64,000 bases of DNA from Prevotella sp. (GCA_017469955.1 JAFUFJ010000005.1:186001-250000), one strand, 5' to 3'. Positions 26,408-35,279 are shown, counted from the stretch's first letter. Translations and numbers: made by a program. The notes: generated by a model from the letters alone, not told the origin.

Positions 26408-26532
26408 CACTTTCCTTCTACCCCACGAGAACTGGCCGCTTAAAGGTGCATATATCAAGAAAATCCTCGGTTTCGCTTCCCCTTTACCACATGAGAACTG
26501 GCCGCTTAAGGGTGCATATACAAAAAAATCCT
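26408..26532. repeat. 66-bp tandem duplication downstream of tRNA-Val
   Basis: Two imperfect copies of a segment containing GAGAACTGGCCGCTTAA and GGTGCATATA, starting at 26427 and 26493, exactly 66 bp apart. A minus-strand open frame repeats YAPLSGQFS across it, but nothing else supports a protein. Confidence 0.75.
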
Positions 26533-26570
26533 TCCACATCCGAGGACTTTTGTCCTGTTTTTGTGGAAGG
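26522..26570 (-). terminator. Terminator after tRNA-Val
   Basis: On the minus strand CCTTCCACA pairs with TGTGGAAGG, with an inner AGGAC/GTCCT stem, followed by ATTTTTTTG. Confidence 0.8.
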
Positions 26571-26582
26571 AAACACCCCTTG

Positions 26583-26657
26583 TGGGCGTTGACGGATTCG
26601 AACCGCCGACCCTCTGCTTGTAAGGCAGATGCTCTAAACCAGCTGAGCTAAACGCCC
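26583..26657 (-). tRNA. tRNA-Val, anticodon TAC
   Basis: On the minus strand the acceptor GGGCGTT pairs with AACGCCC, the D arm is GCTC...GAGC, the anticodon stem TCTGC/GCAGA holds loop CTTACAA (anticodon TAC), and the T arm contains GGTTCGAATCC. The discriminator is A and CCA is not encoded. Confidence 0.94.
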
Positions 26658-26677
26658 TTTCCTCTGAAAGGCGGGTG

Positions 26678-26685
26678 CAAAGTTA
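26678..26685 (-). promoter_or_regulatory. Promoter -7 box for tRNA-Val
   Basis: Minus-strand TAACTTTG, 20 bases before the tRNA 5' end. Confidence 0.6.
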
Positions 26686-26759
26686 TAGCTTTTCAGCGAA
26701 ACATGCAAATTTTTTTCCATCTTTTTTCAAAAATGAAGCCTATTTTCTATTATTCTTTG

Positions 26760-26767
26760 TAACTTTG
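26760..26767 (+). promoter_or_regulatory. Promoter -7 box for trpS
   Basis: TAACTTTG 44 bases before the trpS ATG. Confidence 0.6.
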
Positions 26768-26811
26768 CAACTCGGAAATACACATACCCATATCAATCAA
26801 GAAACAGAAAC

Positions 26812-27801
26812 ATGGAAAAAGTAGTTAGCGGCATACGTCCTACAGGAAACTTACACTTGGGCAACTATTTCGGAGCCGTGAAGAGCTTCGTCAAGATGCA
26901 AGACGAATACCAGAGCATGTTCTTCATCGCCGACTGGCACTCGCTTACCACCCACCCGAAGCCCGAAGACATACAGCAAAGCGTACGAACCATACTGGCA
27001 GAGTATCTCGCTTGCGGCATCGACCCTAAGAAAGCTCCCATATATGTGCAGAGCGATGTCAAGGAGACTCTTGAGTTCTATCTCTATCTTAACATGAACA
27101 CCTACATAGGAGAGCTGGGCCGCGTGACCACGTTCAAGGAGAAAGCACGCCAGCAACCCGACAATGTCAACGCCGGACTGTTCACCTATCCCACGCTCAT
27201 GGCTGCCGACATACTGCAGCATAGGGCAGTAAAAGTGCCCGTAGGAAAGGACCAGGAGCAGAACATGGAGATGGCACGCAAGTGTGCAAGACGCTTCAAC
27301 AACATCTATGGTGTCGAGTTCTTTCCCGAACCACAGAACTTCTACTTCAGCTCAAAGGCGCTGAAAGTGCCCGGACTTGACGGCTCGGGAAAGATGGGAA
27401 AGAGCACAGGTAACTGCATATACCTTAGAGACGACGACAAGACCATCACCAAAAAAGTGATGAAAGCCGTAACAGACAACGGACCTCAGACGCCCAACAG
27501 CGAGAAGCCTGAGGTGATAGAAAACCTGTTTACGTTCCTGAAGATCTGCTCTACGCAGGAGACTTACGACTACTTCGACGAGCAATGGAACAATTGTACC
27601 TTGCGATACGGCGACTTGAAGAAGCAGATCGCTGCCGACCTTTGCAAGACTGTTGCCCCTATTCGCGAACGCATCGAGGAGTTCTCGGCCAACAACGAGC
27701 TGCTCGACCGCATCGCACGCGAAGGAGCAGAGATAGCAAGAGCCAGCGCATCGGAGACGCTTCAGGAGGTAAGAAAGATCATCGGATTCCGCGTTTACTA
27801 A
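26812..27801 (+). CDS. trpS: Tryptophan--tRNA ligase
   Basis: 329 residues, normal for bacterial TrpS. It charges tRNA-Trp with tryptophan. The class I signatures are GNLHLGNY (HIGH-type) near residue 12 and GSGKMGKS (KMSKS-type) near residue 195. MEKVVSGIRPTGNLHLGNY is the canonical N-terminus, and FTYPTLMAADILQHRAVKVP is the conserved tryptophan-binding region. The gene stands alone with its own promoter and terminator, divergent from tRNA-Val. Confidence 0.97.
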   Translation: MEKVVSGIRPTGNLHLGNYFGAVKSFVKMQDEYQSMFFIADWHSLTTHPKPEDIQQSVRTILAEYLACGIDPKKAPIYVQSDVKETLEFYLYLNMNTYIGELGRVTTFKEKARQQPDNVNAGLFTYPTLMAADILQHRAVKVPVGKDQEQNMEMARKCARRFNNIYGVEFFPEPQNFYFSSKALKVPGLDGSGKMGKSTGNCIYLRDDDKTITKKVMKAVTDNGPQTPNSEKPEVIENLFTFLKICSTQETYDYFDEQWNNCTLRYGDLKKQIAADLCKTVAPIRERIEEFSANNELLDRIAREGAEIARASASETLQEVRKIIGFRVY

Positions 27802-27850
27802 TCCGCATCGGAAGAAACGCTGCAGTCCGCCGGAGTCTGCCAATACGAAT

Positions 27851-27884
27851 AATGCCACGTGGGAAGGCCTTCCTGCGTGGCATT
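27851..27884. terminator. Bidirectional hairpin terminator
   Basis: AATGCCACG pairs with CGTGGCATT around a GC-rich inner stem. It lies between the convergent trpS and MG2-like genes. Confidence 0.75.
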
Positions 27885-27894
27885 GCTGTCTATC

Positions 27895-30465
27895 CTACTC
27901 TGCAAACGAGCTGAACACCGCCGACACGGGCAACCCGTCAACAAGAGCTTCGGCCGAGATGTTCACGTAAGTAGGATTGAAACTGTTGAAACAGTCTATC
28001 ACTACAACCCCGTCGGCATCGGTTTTCAACGACGGATTCCAGTACAAAGTACGGCGACGATCCTCAACAAACTCAGGCACTCCACTCGAGTAAAGCGGAG
28101 CATAAAACTCAACGGGAAGGCTGTAACCCTGTATTTCTGTCTGGCGGATTCCATGCGTAGGCCGGTAGTTTTTGTTAGGATTCCACCTCGGATGCATCGA
28201 CAGTTCACACCGAACAAAGGTCTGGTTGAACATCGCATAGTTCGTCGTGTCTTGTTCAGTTGTATGCGTATTTGTGAAGAAATCGTCGGCATCTTTCTCC
28301 GTAACCCGGTAGCTGTTACCGCTGTAGGCATAAGAGCTGCGCCCCATCAGGTCATGGTATAACATCGCCGTCTCCATCATATCCATCGTTCCACGGTTGA
28401 TGAAATCCTGCGGAATGAGCTTTCCGTTGACGCTGTATTTGATGGTATCAACACCATAGGCGGTGCCTTCGCGGTTGATTTTCTTGGGATTGATGGTGTA
28501 GAGCAGGTTGCCGAAATCGTCAGGAACAAACTTACCCTCGTCGCGCATCCTCTCTATAATCTGCCTGATGTTGTAGTAAGCAAGGATATCTCGCTCAAAA
28601 GCCTCGGTGCGTTTGAGCAGGTTGCTGCGCTTCTTTCCTTTGACAACAACCTCATCAAGCTGCAGAGCATCGTAGTATTCGGTGCCCACTGAGAGCAAGG
28701 AATCTATCTCCTGATGCAGAGAAAGCGTGTCGGCAAGGTTGTCCCATCTGGGGTTCAACTCGCTGAACTCAAGCTTTCGCAGCGGAGGTTCGAACGTTCT
28801 GAAGAGACTGACACGAGTGTTTCTGTTGAATTGTTTGCCGTCTTTTTTCGTTTGAATGAGCGACTCCAGGATGCCATAGAACTCGTCGATGGGCACGTTG
28901 AAGTAGCCAAGTGAGTCAGTAACGGTAGATCCGGCGATATTGACCGTATCGTTTTGGGCCAGGATCGTCACTCCAAGTCCGGCTTGAAGCTTGCTGGTAT
29001 ACATCGATTTCACCTGTCCATACAGAGTGAGTCGGTCTTCTGGTACATAACGAGGCTCAAACTTCTTCTTGCCAAACTCGGCCTCTATGTCGTATCTTCG
29101 CCATCCACGGACGAGTAAAAGGTTGTCGAGCATCTTACGACGGCTGGCCGATTGCGTGGCGAAATAGAAGCCAGGCCGGCTGATATGGCCACGAAGGTCA
29201 GAGGTGAGGAGCAGGTTTGTGAGGATGTTGTCGTCGTTTTCAATGTAGTCACTCTCAATTCCGTCGCGCACAGATACGGCCAATGTGGCATTGCTGAGCG
29301 GCTTTCCTTGGGCATCGGCGAGCCTGATCTTGGTGTTGACGGCCTGATAAGGCTGGAACACCCGGCCTTCTACCTGGCCTGAAAGCTGCGGCATCTGGCG
29401 CGGATAGACAAAGGCAAAGCGGTCGAGAAGCGGTTGTCCTTGGGCATTTACCAGAGAGATGCGGGCTATGCCTGCCGGCAATTCGGCCGTCATCACTTTG
29501 AGATGCATCTCAGAAGTCTTGCCAAAGTCGACGGGAACATAGGTGCAAGGCACGCCTTGAGAGAAGACAAACAGGGCGAGAGGCTCGTCGTTTAAGGTCT
29601 GACTTCGCTGCACAGATATGTCAAAAGCGTCGCCTCTGTTGTTGACTCTCACGACGTATCCCTGGCTGAGTGCATCCGGAAGTTTGAAGGAATGCTTCTT
29701 TCCCTTGTATTCAAGGACTACCTTTCCCGGTTTTTCTCCTGGCTGATACATGAAGCTTCCCATGCCGTCGTGGACGGCAGCGATGGGAGATATGGGGGTG
29801 CCGTCGGCCGAAAGCAGCTGACCTGACAGGTTGACGTGGCCCGAATCGGTGCTGAATGCTTCGAAGGCTACTACCGATGTCAGTCCTTTTACGAGGTTTC
29901 CGCCTTCGGGAAAGAACCTTACCGTGAGTCCCTTTTCTTTGTCCTTAGGGCGTTGCTTCATGCTTTCATCCATACGATAGCTTGCGATACTTCTCGGTTC
30001 TTCTTGTGAAAGCCGCTTGCGATAGACGGGCAATGTACGCGAGAAGTATTGCGGATCGTCGCTGAAAGCCAGCATCCACTTGGTGTAAGCCCTTACCTCG
30101 TAGTAGCCTGTGAAGAAGGCATTAGCCAGAGATATCTGTCCCTGTCCCTCGCCATTGGTAAGCTTTATGATCTGCTTTTCCTGAACGTTGCCCAGCTGAT
30201 CGACCAGTTCTACGTACAAGGGTTTGCTGATTTGACTTGGCTGAAGGCTTGCTGCATCGACGACATAGGCCTTGAACCAGATGGTGTCTCCTTGGAAATA
30301 GCTGGTATTGTCGAACTGAAGATAGACCTTTTCTCTTGGCCAAAGCTGTGAGAACGACTGTGCTTCAGCGAAATATCGGTCGAACACAGACTCTTTGTTC
30401 TGTGCTCCGACCGATATGGTTTTGGCGATTGTCAGGAGGACAATCAGGAGGATTCTTTTTTTCAT
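27895..30465 (-). CDS. Large MG2-like (alpha-2-macroglobulin-type) envelope protein with plug-like segment
   Basis: 856 residues; signal peptide residues 1-21 end SVGA. Residues about 45-150 match the MG2 domain opening (KVYLQFDNTSYFQGDTIWFK), followed by a chain of beta-sandwich modules. Residues about 603-613 read LDEVVVKGKKR, which resembles the start of TonB-receptor plug domains (LDEVVVTG), and the next 130 residues keep plug-like spacing. Proteins of this shape are widespread in Bacteroidota and are thought to sit in the outer envelope; their function is unclear. It lies 42 bases after nhaD on the same strand, so the two may be cotranscribed. I see no thioester motif. Confidence 0.75.
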   Translation of the reverse strand: MKKRILLIVLLTIAKTISVGAQNKESVFDRYFAEAQSFSQLWPREKVYLQFDNTSYFQGDTIWFKAYVVDAASLQPSQISKPLYVELVDQLGNVQEKQIIKLTNGEGQGQISLANAFFTGYYEVRAYTKWMLAFSDDPQYFSRTLPVYRKRLSQEEPRSIASYRMDESMKQRPKDKEKGLTVRFFPEGGNLVKGLTSVVAFEAFSTDSGHVNLSGQLLSADGTPISPIAAVHDGMGSFMYQPGEKPGKVVLEYKGKKHSFKLPDALSQGYVVRVNNRGDAFDISVQRSQTLNDEPLALFVFSQGVPCTYVPVDFGKTSEMHLKVMTAELPAGIARISLVNAQGQPLLDRFAFVYPRQMPQLSGQVEGRVFQPYQAVNTKIRLADAQGKPLSNATLAVSVRDGIESDYIENDDNILTNLLLTSDLRGHISRPGFYFATQSASRRKMLDNLLLVRGWRRYDIEAEFGKKKFEPRYVPEDRLTLYGQVKSMYTSKLQAGLGVTILAQNDTVNIAGSTVTDSLGYFNVPIDEFYGILESLIQTKKDGKQFNRNTRVSLFRTFEPPLRKLEFSELNPRWDNLADTLSLHQEIDSLLSVGTEYYDALQLDEVVVKGKKRSNLLKRTEAFERDILAYYNIRQIIERMRDEGKFVPDDFGNLLYTINPKKINREGTAYGVDTIKYSVNGKLIPQDFINRGTMDMMETAMLYHDLMGRSSYAYSGNSYRVTEKDADDFFTNTHTTEQDTTNYAMFNQTFVRCELSMHPRWNPNKNYRPTHGIRQTEIQGYSLPVEFYAPLYSSGVPEFVEDRRRTLYWNPSLKTDADGVVVIDCFNSFNPTYVNISAEALVDGLPVSAVFSSFAE

Positions 30466-30507
30466 ACAGAGGGTGTCTGGGGGTGATTTTGTGCCGGTTC
30501 GGGCGGG

Positions 30508-31881
30508 TTAGGCTGCGAAGATGAACGTGCGGAGCGCCCAATAGCAGACTATTCCGGCCAGATAGCCCACGAAAGCGATCCACGTGATGTGCTTCATATA
30601 CCATCCGAACGTGATCTTTTCGAGGCCCATCACCACCACGCCTGCTGCGCTTCCGATGATGAGCATTGAGCCTCCTACGCCAGCACAGTAGGCCAACAGC
30701 TGCCAGAAGACGCCGTCTACGGCCATGTCTCCTACTTCGGCTACGGGATACATGCCCATGCAGCCGGCCACGAGGGGCACGTTGTCGACGATAGACGAGA
30801 GCACTCCTATGATGCCAGTGACCAGATAGTGGTTGCCTTTGAAGGCTACATCGAGTCCCTTTCCTAACATTGTAAGCACGCCAATGGTCTCAAGGCAGGC
30901 CACGGCCATGAGGATTCCGAGGAAGAAGAGTATGGTTGACATGTCAATACGCGACAGCATCGTGCTCACACGTTTCTGCATTGCTCCGCGCTCTTCTTTT
31001 TCTTTCAGGTTGGCATAGAACACCTCGGTGACCGTCCACAGTACGCCAAGCACGAGCAAGATGCCCACGAACGGGGGCAGATGGGTGATGCTTTTGAAGA
31101 TGGGAACGAAGACAAGTCCGCCCACACCGATGAAGAACACGGCCTTGCGCTGCCATGTAGTAAGGTCGCTTGCGCCCACTGTCTGTGCCTGAGTGGCGGT
31201 GAAGGTGAGGTCGCCTTTCAGCGAAAGTGAGAGTATATAGGCCGGGATGACCATCGAGACGAGCGATGGGATGAAGATTTCGGAGATGACTCCTGCAGCT
31301 GTGATGAGCCCTTTGTTCCAGAGCATGATGGTGGTCACGTCGCCGATGGGCGAGAATGCTCCGCCTGAATTGGCAGCTATGACGACGAGGGCTGCATAGA
31401 CGAGCCGGTCTTTTTTGTCGCTGACGAGCTTGCGAAGGATCATGATCATCACGATCGAGGTGGTCAGATTGTCGAGTATTGCCGAAAGGATGAAGGTCAT
31501 AAAGGCGATGCGCCAGAGCAAGGCCCGCTTGCTTTTAGTGTGTAAAGTGTCGCGCACGAAGTTGAAGCCTCCGTTCTGGTCAACCAGTTCGACGATGGTC
31601 ATTGCGCCCATCAGGAAGAACAGTGTCGTGGCCGTCGAGCCCAGATGACGCTCTATGAGGGTTGACACGAACTGCGCAATGCCGTCGTGACTGAGCGAGC
31701 CTTGGCCCACTGCTTCGGCTACTTCCTCCGAGATGGTGGGGTCGAGCATGAACAGTGTCCAGCAGCAGACGAACATCAACAGGGCTATTGCGGCCTTGTT
31801 CACTTTGGTAACACTCTCGATGGCTATGCAGAAATAGCCGATGCAAAACACGATAACGATAGCTAACGTCAGGGTTGCCAT
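30508..31881 (-). CDS. nhaD: Na+/H+ antiporter, NhaD type
   Basis: 457 residues with about 12 hydrophobic segments. NhaD exchanges cytoplasmic Na+ for external H+ and belongs to the ion transporter superfamily. Diagnostic regions are FFLMGAMTIVELVDQNGGF, ILDNLTTSIVMIMIL and NSGGAFSPIGDVTTIMLW in the first half and SIVDNVPLVAG in the second. It probably supports sodium balance in a host that uses sodium-coupled carriers, two of which are in this window. It has its own promoter and is followed closely by the MG2-like gene. Confidence 0.93.
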   Translation of the reverse strand: MATLTLAIVIVFCIGYFCIAIESVTKVNKAAIALLMFVCCWTLFMLDPTISEEVAEAVGQGSLSHDGIAQFVSTLIERHLGSTATTLFFLMGAMTIVELVDQNGGFNFVRDTLHTKSKRALLWRIAFMTFILSAILDNLTTSIVMIMILRKLVSDKKDRLVYAALVVIAANSGGAFSPIGDVTTIMLWNKGLITAAGVISEIFIPSLVSMVIPAYILSLSLKGDLTFTATQAQTVGASDLTTWQRKAVFFIGVGGLVFVPIFKSITHLPPFVGILLVLGVLWTVTEVFYANLKEKEERGAMQKRVSTMLSRIDMSTILFFLGILMAVACLETIGVLTMLGKGLDVAFKGNHYLVTGIIGVLSSIVDNVPLVAGCMGMYPVAEVGDMAVDGVFWQLLAYCAGVGGSMLIIGSAAGVVVMGLEKITFGWYMKHITWIAFVGYLAGIVCYWALRTFIFAA

Positions 31882-31931
31882 AATACTTCTTGAATAGATT
31901 GACTGTTTTGTTTGTTTATTTTAAGAGGCTG

Positions 31932-31939
31932 CAAAGTTA
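31932..31939 (-). promoter_or_regulatory. Promoter -7 box for nhaD
   Basis: Minus-strand TAACTTTG with TTTG (31960-31963) 20 bases upstream. The leader is about 45 bases. Confidence 0.6.
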
Positions 31940-32070
31940 CGGCAAACTGCCCGAATATGCAAATTTTTTGTTCGTTTTTTCCCTGTTCCACAGCCATTTA
32001 TGGGCAAAAAGAAAATTCTTGCCGACACCTTCTGAAAGCCTTCTGGCGCAGGCGGGGCAGCCATCGTCGC

Positions 32071-32180
32071 GAGAAAGCTTAGGTTTCAGCCCGAGAAGTC
32101 TTAGCTTTCTGCCCAATAAACCTATCCTTTCTCACCCATAACTCATAGACTTCTCACCCTGAAACCTAAGCTTTCTCAAG
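32071..32180. repeat. 22-bp modular repeat array, A-type, five units, with exact terminal inverted repeats
   Basis: 110 bp. Cores: GAGAAAGCTTAGGTTTCAG, GAGAAGTCTTAGCTTTCTG, AATAAACCTATCCTTTCTC, CATAACTCATAGACTTCTC, CTGAAACCTAAGCTTTCTC. Units 1 and 5 are exact reverse complements over all 19 bases. It lies in the divergent gap between nhaD and rhaB. Confidence 0.95.
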
Positions 32181-32230
32181 ACGAACGGCCAGCCTCCCGC
32201 CGGCGAAGGCAAAGCATTTCTGAGCGCACA

Positions 32231-32284
32231 GGCGAAAAAACTTCGCCTTTTCTTTTGCGTTGCACCTGACTTTTCGTATCTTTG
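32231..32284 (+). promoter_or_regulatory. Promoter with upstream inverted repeat for rhaB-rhaA
   Basis: TTTG (32254-32257), 19 bases, TATCTTTG (32277-32284). Immediately upstream is GGCGAA...TTCGCC (32231-32247), a perfect 6-bp inverted repeat that could bind a regulator. Confidence 0.65.
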
Positions 32285-32359
32285 TAGTCGGATTTCAAGC
32301 CCCTCGGGGCACGGCTTCCGCAAGCAAACAAGCCATTGTTAATCGTTTTCGGTCACATC

Positions 32360-33862
32360 ATGAAAAAGGAACATCGCTTTTTAGCCATCGACTTGGGGGC
32401 CACCAGCGGGCGCACCATCGTCGGCACTCTTAACGAAGGACGGCTCAAAATGGACGAGCTGACACGCTTCGACAACCAGCTCGTCAGCCGCGACGGCCAC
32501 GTCTATTGGGACTTTCAGGCCCTGTGGGGCAAGATAGTCGAAGCACTTCAGACCGTGGCCCGTGAGCATATCGACATCGAAAGCATCGGCATCGACACGT
32601 GGGGATGCGACTTTCTGTGCCTTGGAGCCGACGGAACCGTCATTGAACAACCGCTCGCCTACCGCGACCCCCACACCCTTCACACCATGGAACGCTACTT
32701 CGCGCAGGCAATGAAGGCCGACAAAGTCTATGAGAAGACGGGCATACAATTCATGAACTTCAACTCGCTCTTCCAGCTATACGCCATGCGCGAGGCCGGC
32801 AACAAGGCCCTCTCGCAGGCCGACAAGATAGCCTTCATCCCCGACGCCCTCATCCATCAGCTCACCGGAACGACCGTCTGTGAATACACTGTGGCGTCAA
32901 CGTCGCAGATGATCAACCCCTACACCCGCCAGCTCGACGAGGAACTACTGGCAACAGTGGGCCTGAAACGCAGCAACTTCGGACCCGTCGTGATGCCCGG
33001 AACTCACGTAGGCACCCTTAAAGACGAACTGTGCAGGCTGACAGGACTGAGACCCGTCGACGTGATTGCCGTGGCAAGCCACGATACAGCAAGCGCTGTC
33101 GCAGCCGTGCCGGCACTCAGTCAGCACTTCGCCTACCTCAGTAGTGGCACATGGAGCTTAATGGGCATCGAGAGCCGGCACCCCATCATCAGCCAGAGAA
33201 GCCTCGAACTCAACTTTACCAACGAAGGAGGAATCGACGGAACCACACGCTTCCTGAAGAACATCTGCGGCATGTGGCTCTACGAACGCTGCCGGGAAGA
33301 ATGGGCAACCGACGGCAAACAGCCCCACGAAGAGCTCATCAGGCAGGCCGAAGCCTCACCGTCCTTCCGCTCAATCATCAATCCGGATCACCCGCTTTTC
33401 AGCAATCCAACGTCGATGACCGAAGCCATTCACACCTACTGCAGGCTCACCTCACAGCCTGTTCCCGAAACAAAGGGACAGACCACACGCTGCATCTTCG
33501 AGTCGCTGGCATTGCGTTATCGGCAAGTACTCGACTGGCTGCGCGAGTTTTCCGCCGAGCCTCTCGACGTGCTTCACATCATAGGAGGAGGAGCACGCAA
33601 CCAACTCCTCAACCAATTCACCGCCAACGCCTGCAACATCAGCGTCGAAGCCGGACCACAAGAGGCCACAGCCATCGGCAACATCATGATGCAAGCCAAG
33701 AGCAAAGGACTCGTCGACGACAGTCAATCCATGCGAACCATCATCGCAAAAGCATACCCCACCCGCCACTTCAGTCCCGAAAACCAGGCAGAATGGCAGG
33801 AAGCCTACGGCCGGTTCCTCACCATCGTCAACCACCTCGAGCCCCAGACAACTACAGCATAA
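32360..33862 (+). CDS. rhaB: Rhamnulokinase
   Basis: 500 residues from MKKEHRFLAIDLGATSGRT. It phosphorylates L-rhamnulose to rhamnulose 1-phosphate. This is a FGGY-family kinase: the first phosphate loop DLGATSGRTIVG is at the N-terminus, VASHDTASAVAAVP and SSGTWSLMG are in the middle, and IIGGGARNQLLNQFTANA is the second ATP-binding segment. The 8-codon longer start lacks family similarity. rhaA follows after 21 bases. The aldolase (rhaD), transporter and AraC-type regulator that usually complete the operon are not in the window. Confidence 0.95.
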   Translation: MKKEHRFLAIDLGATSGRTIVGTLNEGRLKMDELTRFDNQLVSRDGHVYWDFQALWGKIVEALQTVAREHIDIESIGIDTWGCDFLCLGADGTVIEQPLAYRDPHTLHTMERYFAQAMKADKVYEKTGIQFMNFNSLFQLYAMREAGNKALSQADKIAFIPDALIHQLTGTTVCEYTVASTSQMINPYTRQLDEELLATVGLKRSNFGPVVMPGTHVGTLKDELCRLTGLRPVDVIAVASHDTASAVAAVPALSQHFAYLSSGTWSLMGIESRHPIISQRSLELNFTNEGGIDGTTRFLKNICGMWLYERCREEWATDGKQPHEELIRQAEASPSFRSIINPDHPLFSNPTSMTEAIHTYCRLTSQPVPETKGQTTRCIFESLALRYRQVLDWLREFSAEPLDVLHIIGGGARNQLLNQFTANACNISVEAGPQEATAIGNIMMQAKSKGLVDDSQSMRTIIAKAYPTRHFSPENQAEWQEAYGRFLTIVNHLEPQTTTA

Positions 33863-33883
33863 CAACCACTAAACCCAAACAAT

Positions 33884-35137
33884 ATGAACACCAACAACAT
33901 CGAAAAAGCCTATGCACTGGCTAAAGAACGCTATGCAGAATTCGGAATAGACACCGACAAGGCCATCAAGACACTCGAAAGCGTACCCATTTCCCTGCAC
34001 TGTTGGCAGGCAGACGACGTCATTGGATTCGAAAGAGGAGAAGCTCTCTCAGGAGGAATACAGACCACCGGCAACTATCCGGGACGCGCACGCAACATTG
34101 AAGAACTACGAAAAGACATCGAAAAGGTAACCTCTCTGCTCGCCGGAACCTACCGTTTAAACCTGCATGAGACATATGGAGAGTTCGGAAACGAATTCAT
34201 TGACCGCGACAAAGTAGAGGCACGACACTTCCAAGGATGGATGGACTGGGCAAAAGAACAGGGACTAAAACTCGACTTCAACTCCACTTCCTTCTCACAT
34301 CCCAAAAGCGGATACCTCTCACTGGCCAACCCCGACAAGGAAATACGCGACTTCTGGATCGAACATACCAAACGATGCAGACGCATTGCAGACGAGATGG
34401 GACGACAACAAGGCGACCCCTCCATCATGAACATCTGGGTACATGACGGACTGAAAGACATCACTGTCGAGCGACTTCGCTACCGACAGATACTCAAAGA
34501 GTCGCTCGACGACATCCTCAAAGAGAACCTTCCAAACATGAAAACCTGCCTCGAAGCCAAGCTCTTCGGCATCGGAATGGAAAGCTACACTGTCGGTTCA
34601 CACGATTTTTACGCAGGATACTGTGCCCAGAATAAGGTCATATATACCCTTGATACGGGACATTACGAGCAGACAGAGAACGTCTCTGACATGGTGAGTT
34701 CGCTGCTTCTTTACGTACCCGAACTAATGTTGCACGTCAGCAGGCCCATCAGATGGGACTCAGATCATGTCACTATTATGAACGATCAGACACTTGACCT
34801 CTTCAAAGAGCTTGTCAGAGCCGACGCACTTCATCGTGCTCATGTGGGACTTGACTACTTTGACGCGTCCATCAACCGCATCGGAGCCTACATCATCGGT
34901 GTGAGATCAACCCAAAAATGCTTGCTCCAGGCACTGCTTGAGCCATTGCATATCCTGCGTCAATACGAAGACAACAACCAGGGATTCGAAAGACTTGCCC
35001 TGCTCGAAGAGATGAAATCTATGCCATTCGGAGCGGTCTATGACTACTTCAACCTGAAGAACAACCGCCCTGTAGCCGAGCAATTCATCGCCGAAGTGCA
35101 GCAATATGAGCGCGACGTCACCGGCAAAAGATCGTAA
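33884..35137 (+). CDS. rhaA: L-rhamnose isomerase
   Basis: 417 residues, the family length. It converts L-rhamnose to L-rhamnulose, using a divalent metal in a TIM barrel. Family stretches include VPISLHCWQADDVIGFE, GGIQTTGNYPGRARN and LFGIGMESYTVGSHDFYAGY. The segment HVSRPIRWDSDHVTIMND carries metal-binding His and Asp residues. It follows rhaB by 21 bases in the same operon. Rhamnose is abundant in rhamnogalacturonan, matching the pectin-type hydrolases upstream. Confidence 0.96.
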   Translation: MNTNNIEKAYALAKERYAEFGIDTDKAIKTLESVPISLHCWQADDVIGFERGEALSGGIQTTGNYPGRARNIEELRKDIEKVTSLLAGTYRLNLHETYGEFGNEFIDRDKVEARHFQGWMDWAKEQGLKLDFNSTSFSHPKSGYLSLANPDKEIRDFWIEHTKRCRRIADEMGRQQGDPSIMNIWVHDGLKDITVERLRYRQILKESLDDILKENLPNMKTCLEAKLFGIGMESYTVGSHDFYAGYCAQNKVIYTLDTGHYEQTENVSDMVSSLLLYVPELMLHVSRPIRWDSDHVTIMNDQTLDLFKELVRADALHRAHVGLDYFDASINRIGAYIIGVRSTQKCLLQALLEPLHILRQYEDNNQGFERLALLEEMKSMPFGAVYDYFNLKNNRPVAEQFIAEVQQYERDVTGKRS

Positions 35138-35271
35138 GAATACAGGCTAAAGCCTTGCGGAAAGCATGTGAATCACAGCCGGAAAGTGGCCGAAAATGCA
35201 TAAAACACGCACTTTTGTCACTTTTCAGACGACAAAATTTGGCCAATAAAGAAATACTTGCTATCTTTGCA

Positions 35272-35279
35272 ACCAGTGA
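35272..35279 (+). promoter_or_regulatory. Promoter -7 box for the OmpA-family gene
   Basis: TATCTTTG 30 bases before the ATG at 35310, showing that the gene is not part of the rha transcript alone. Confidence 0.6.

Noticed and set aside
26264-26539. 91-residue minus-strand frame with two YAPLSGQFS repeats
   Set aside because: It is explained by the 66-bp DNA duplication, overlaps the tRNA-Val terminator, and the rest of the chain overlaps the 3' end of the hydrolase gene with no protein-like features.
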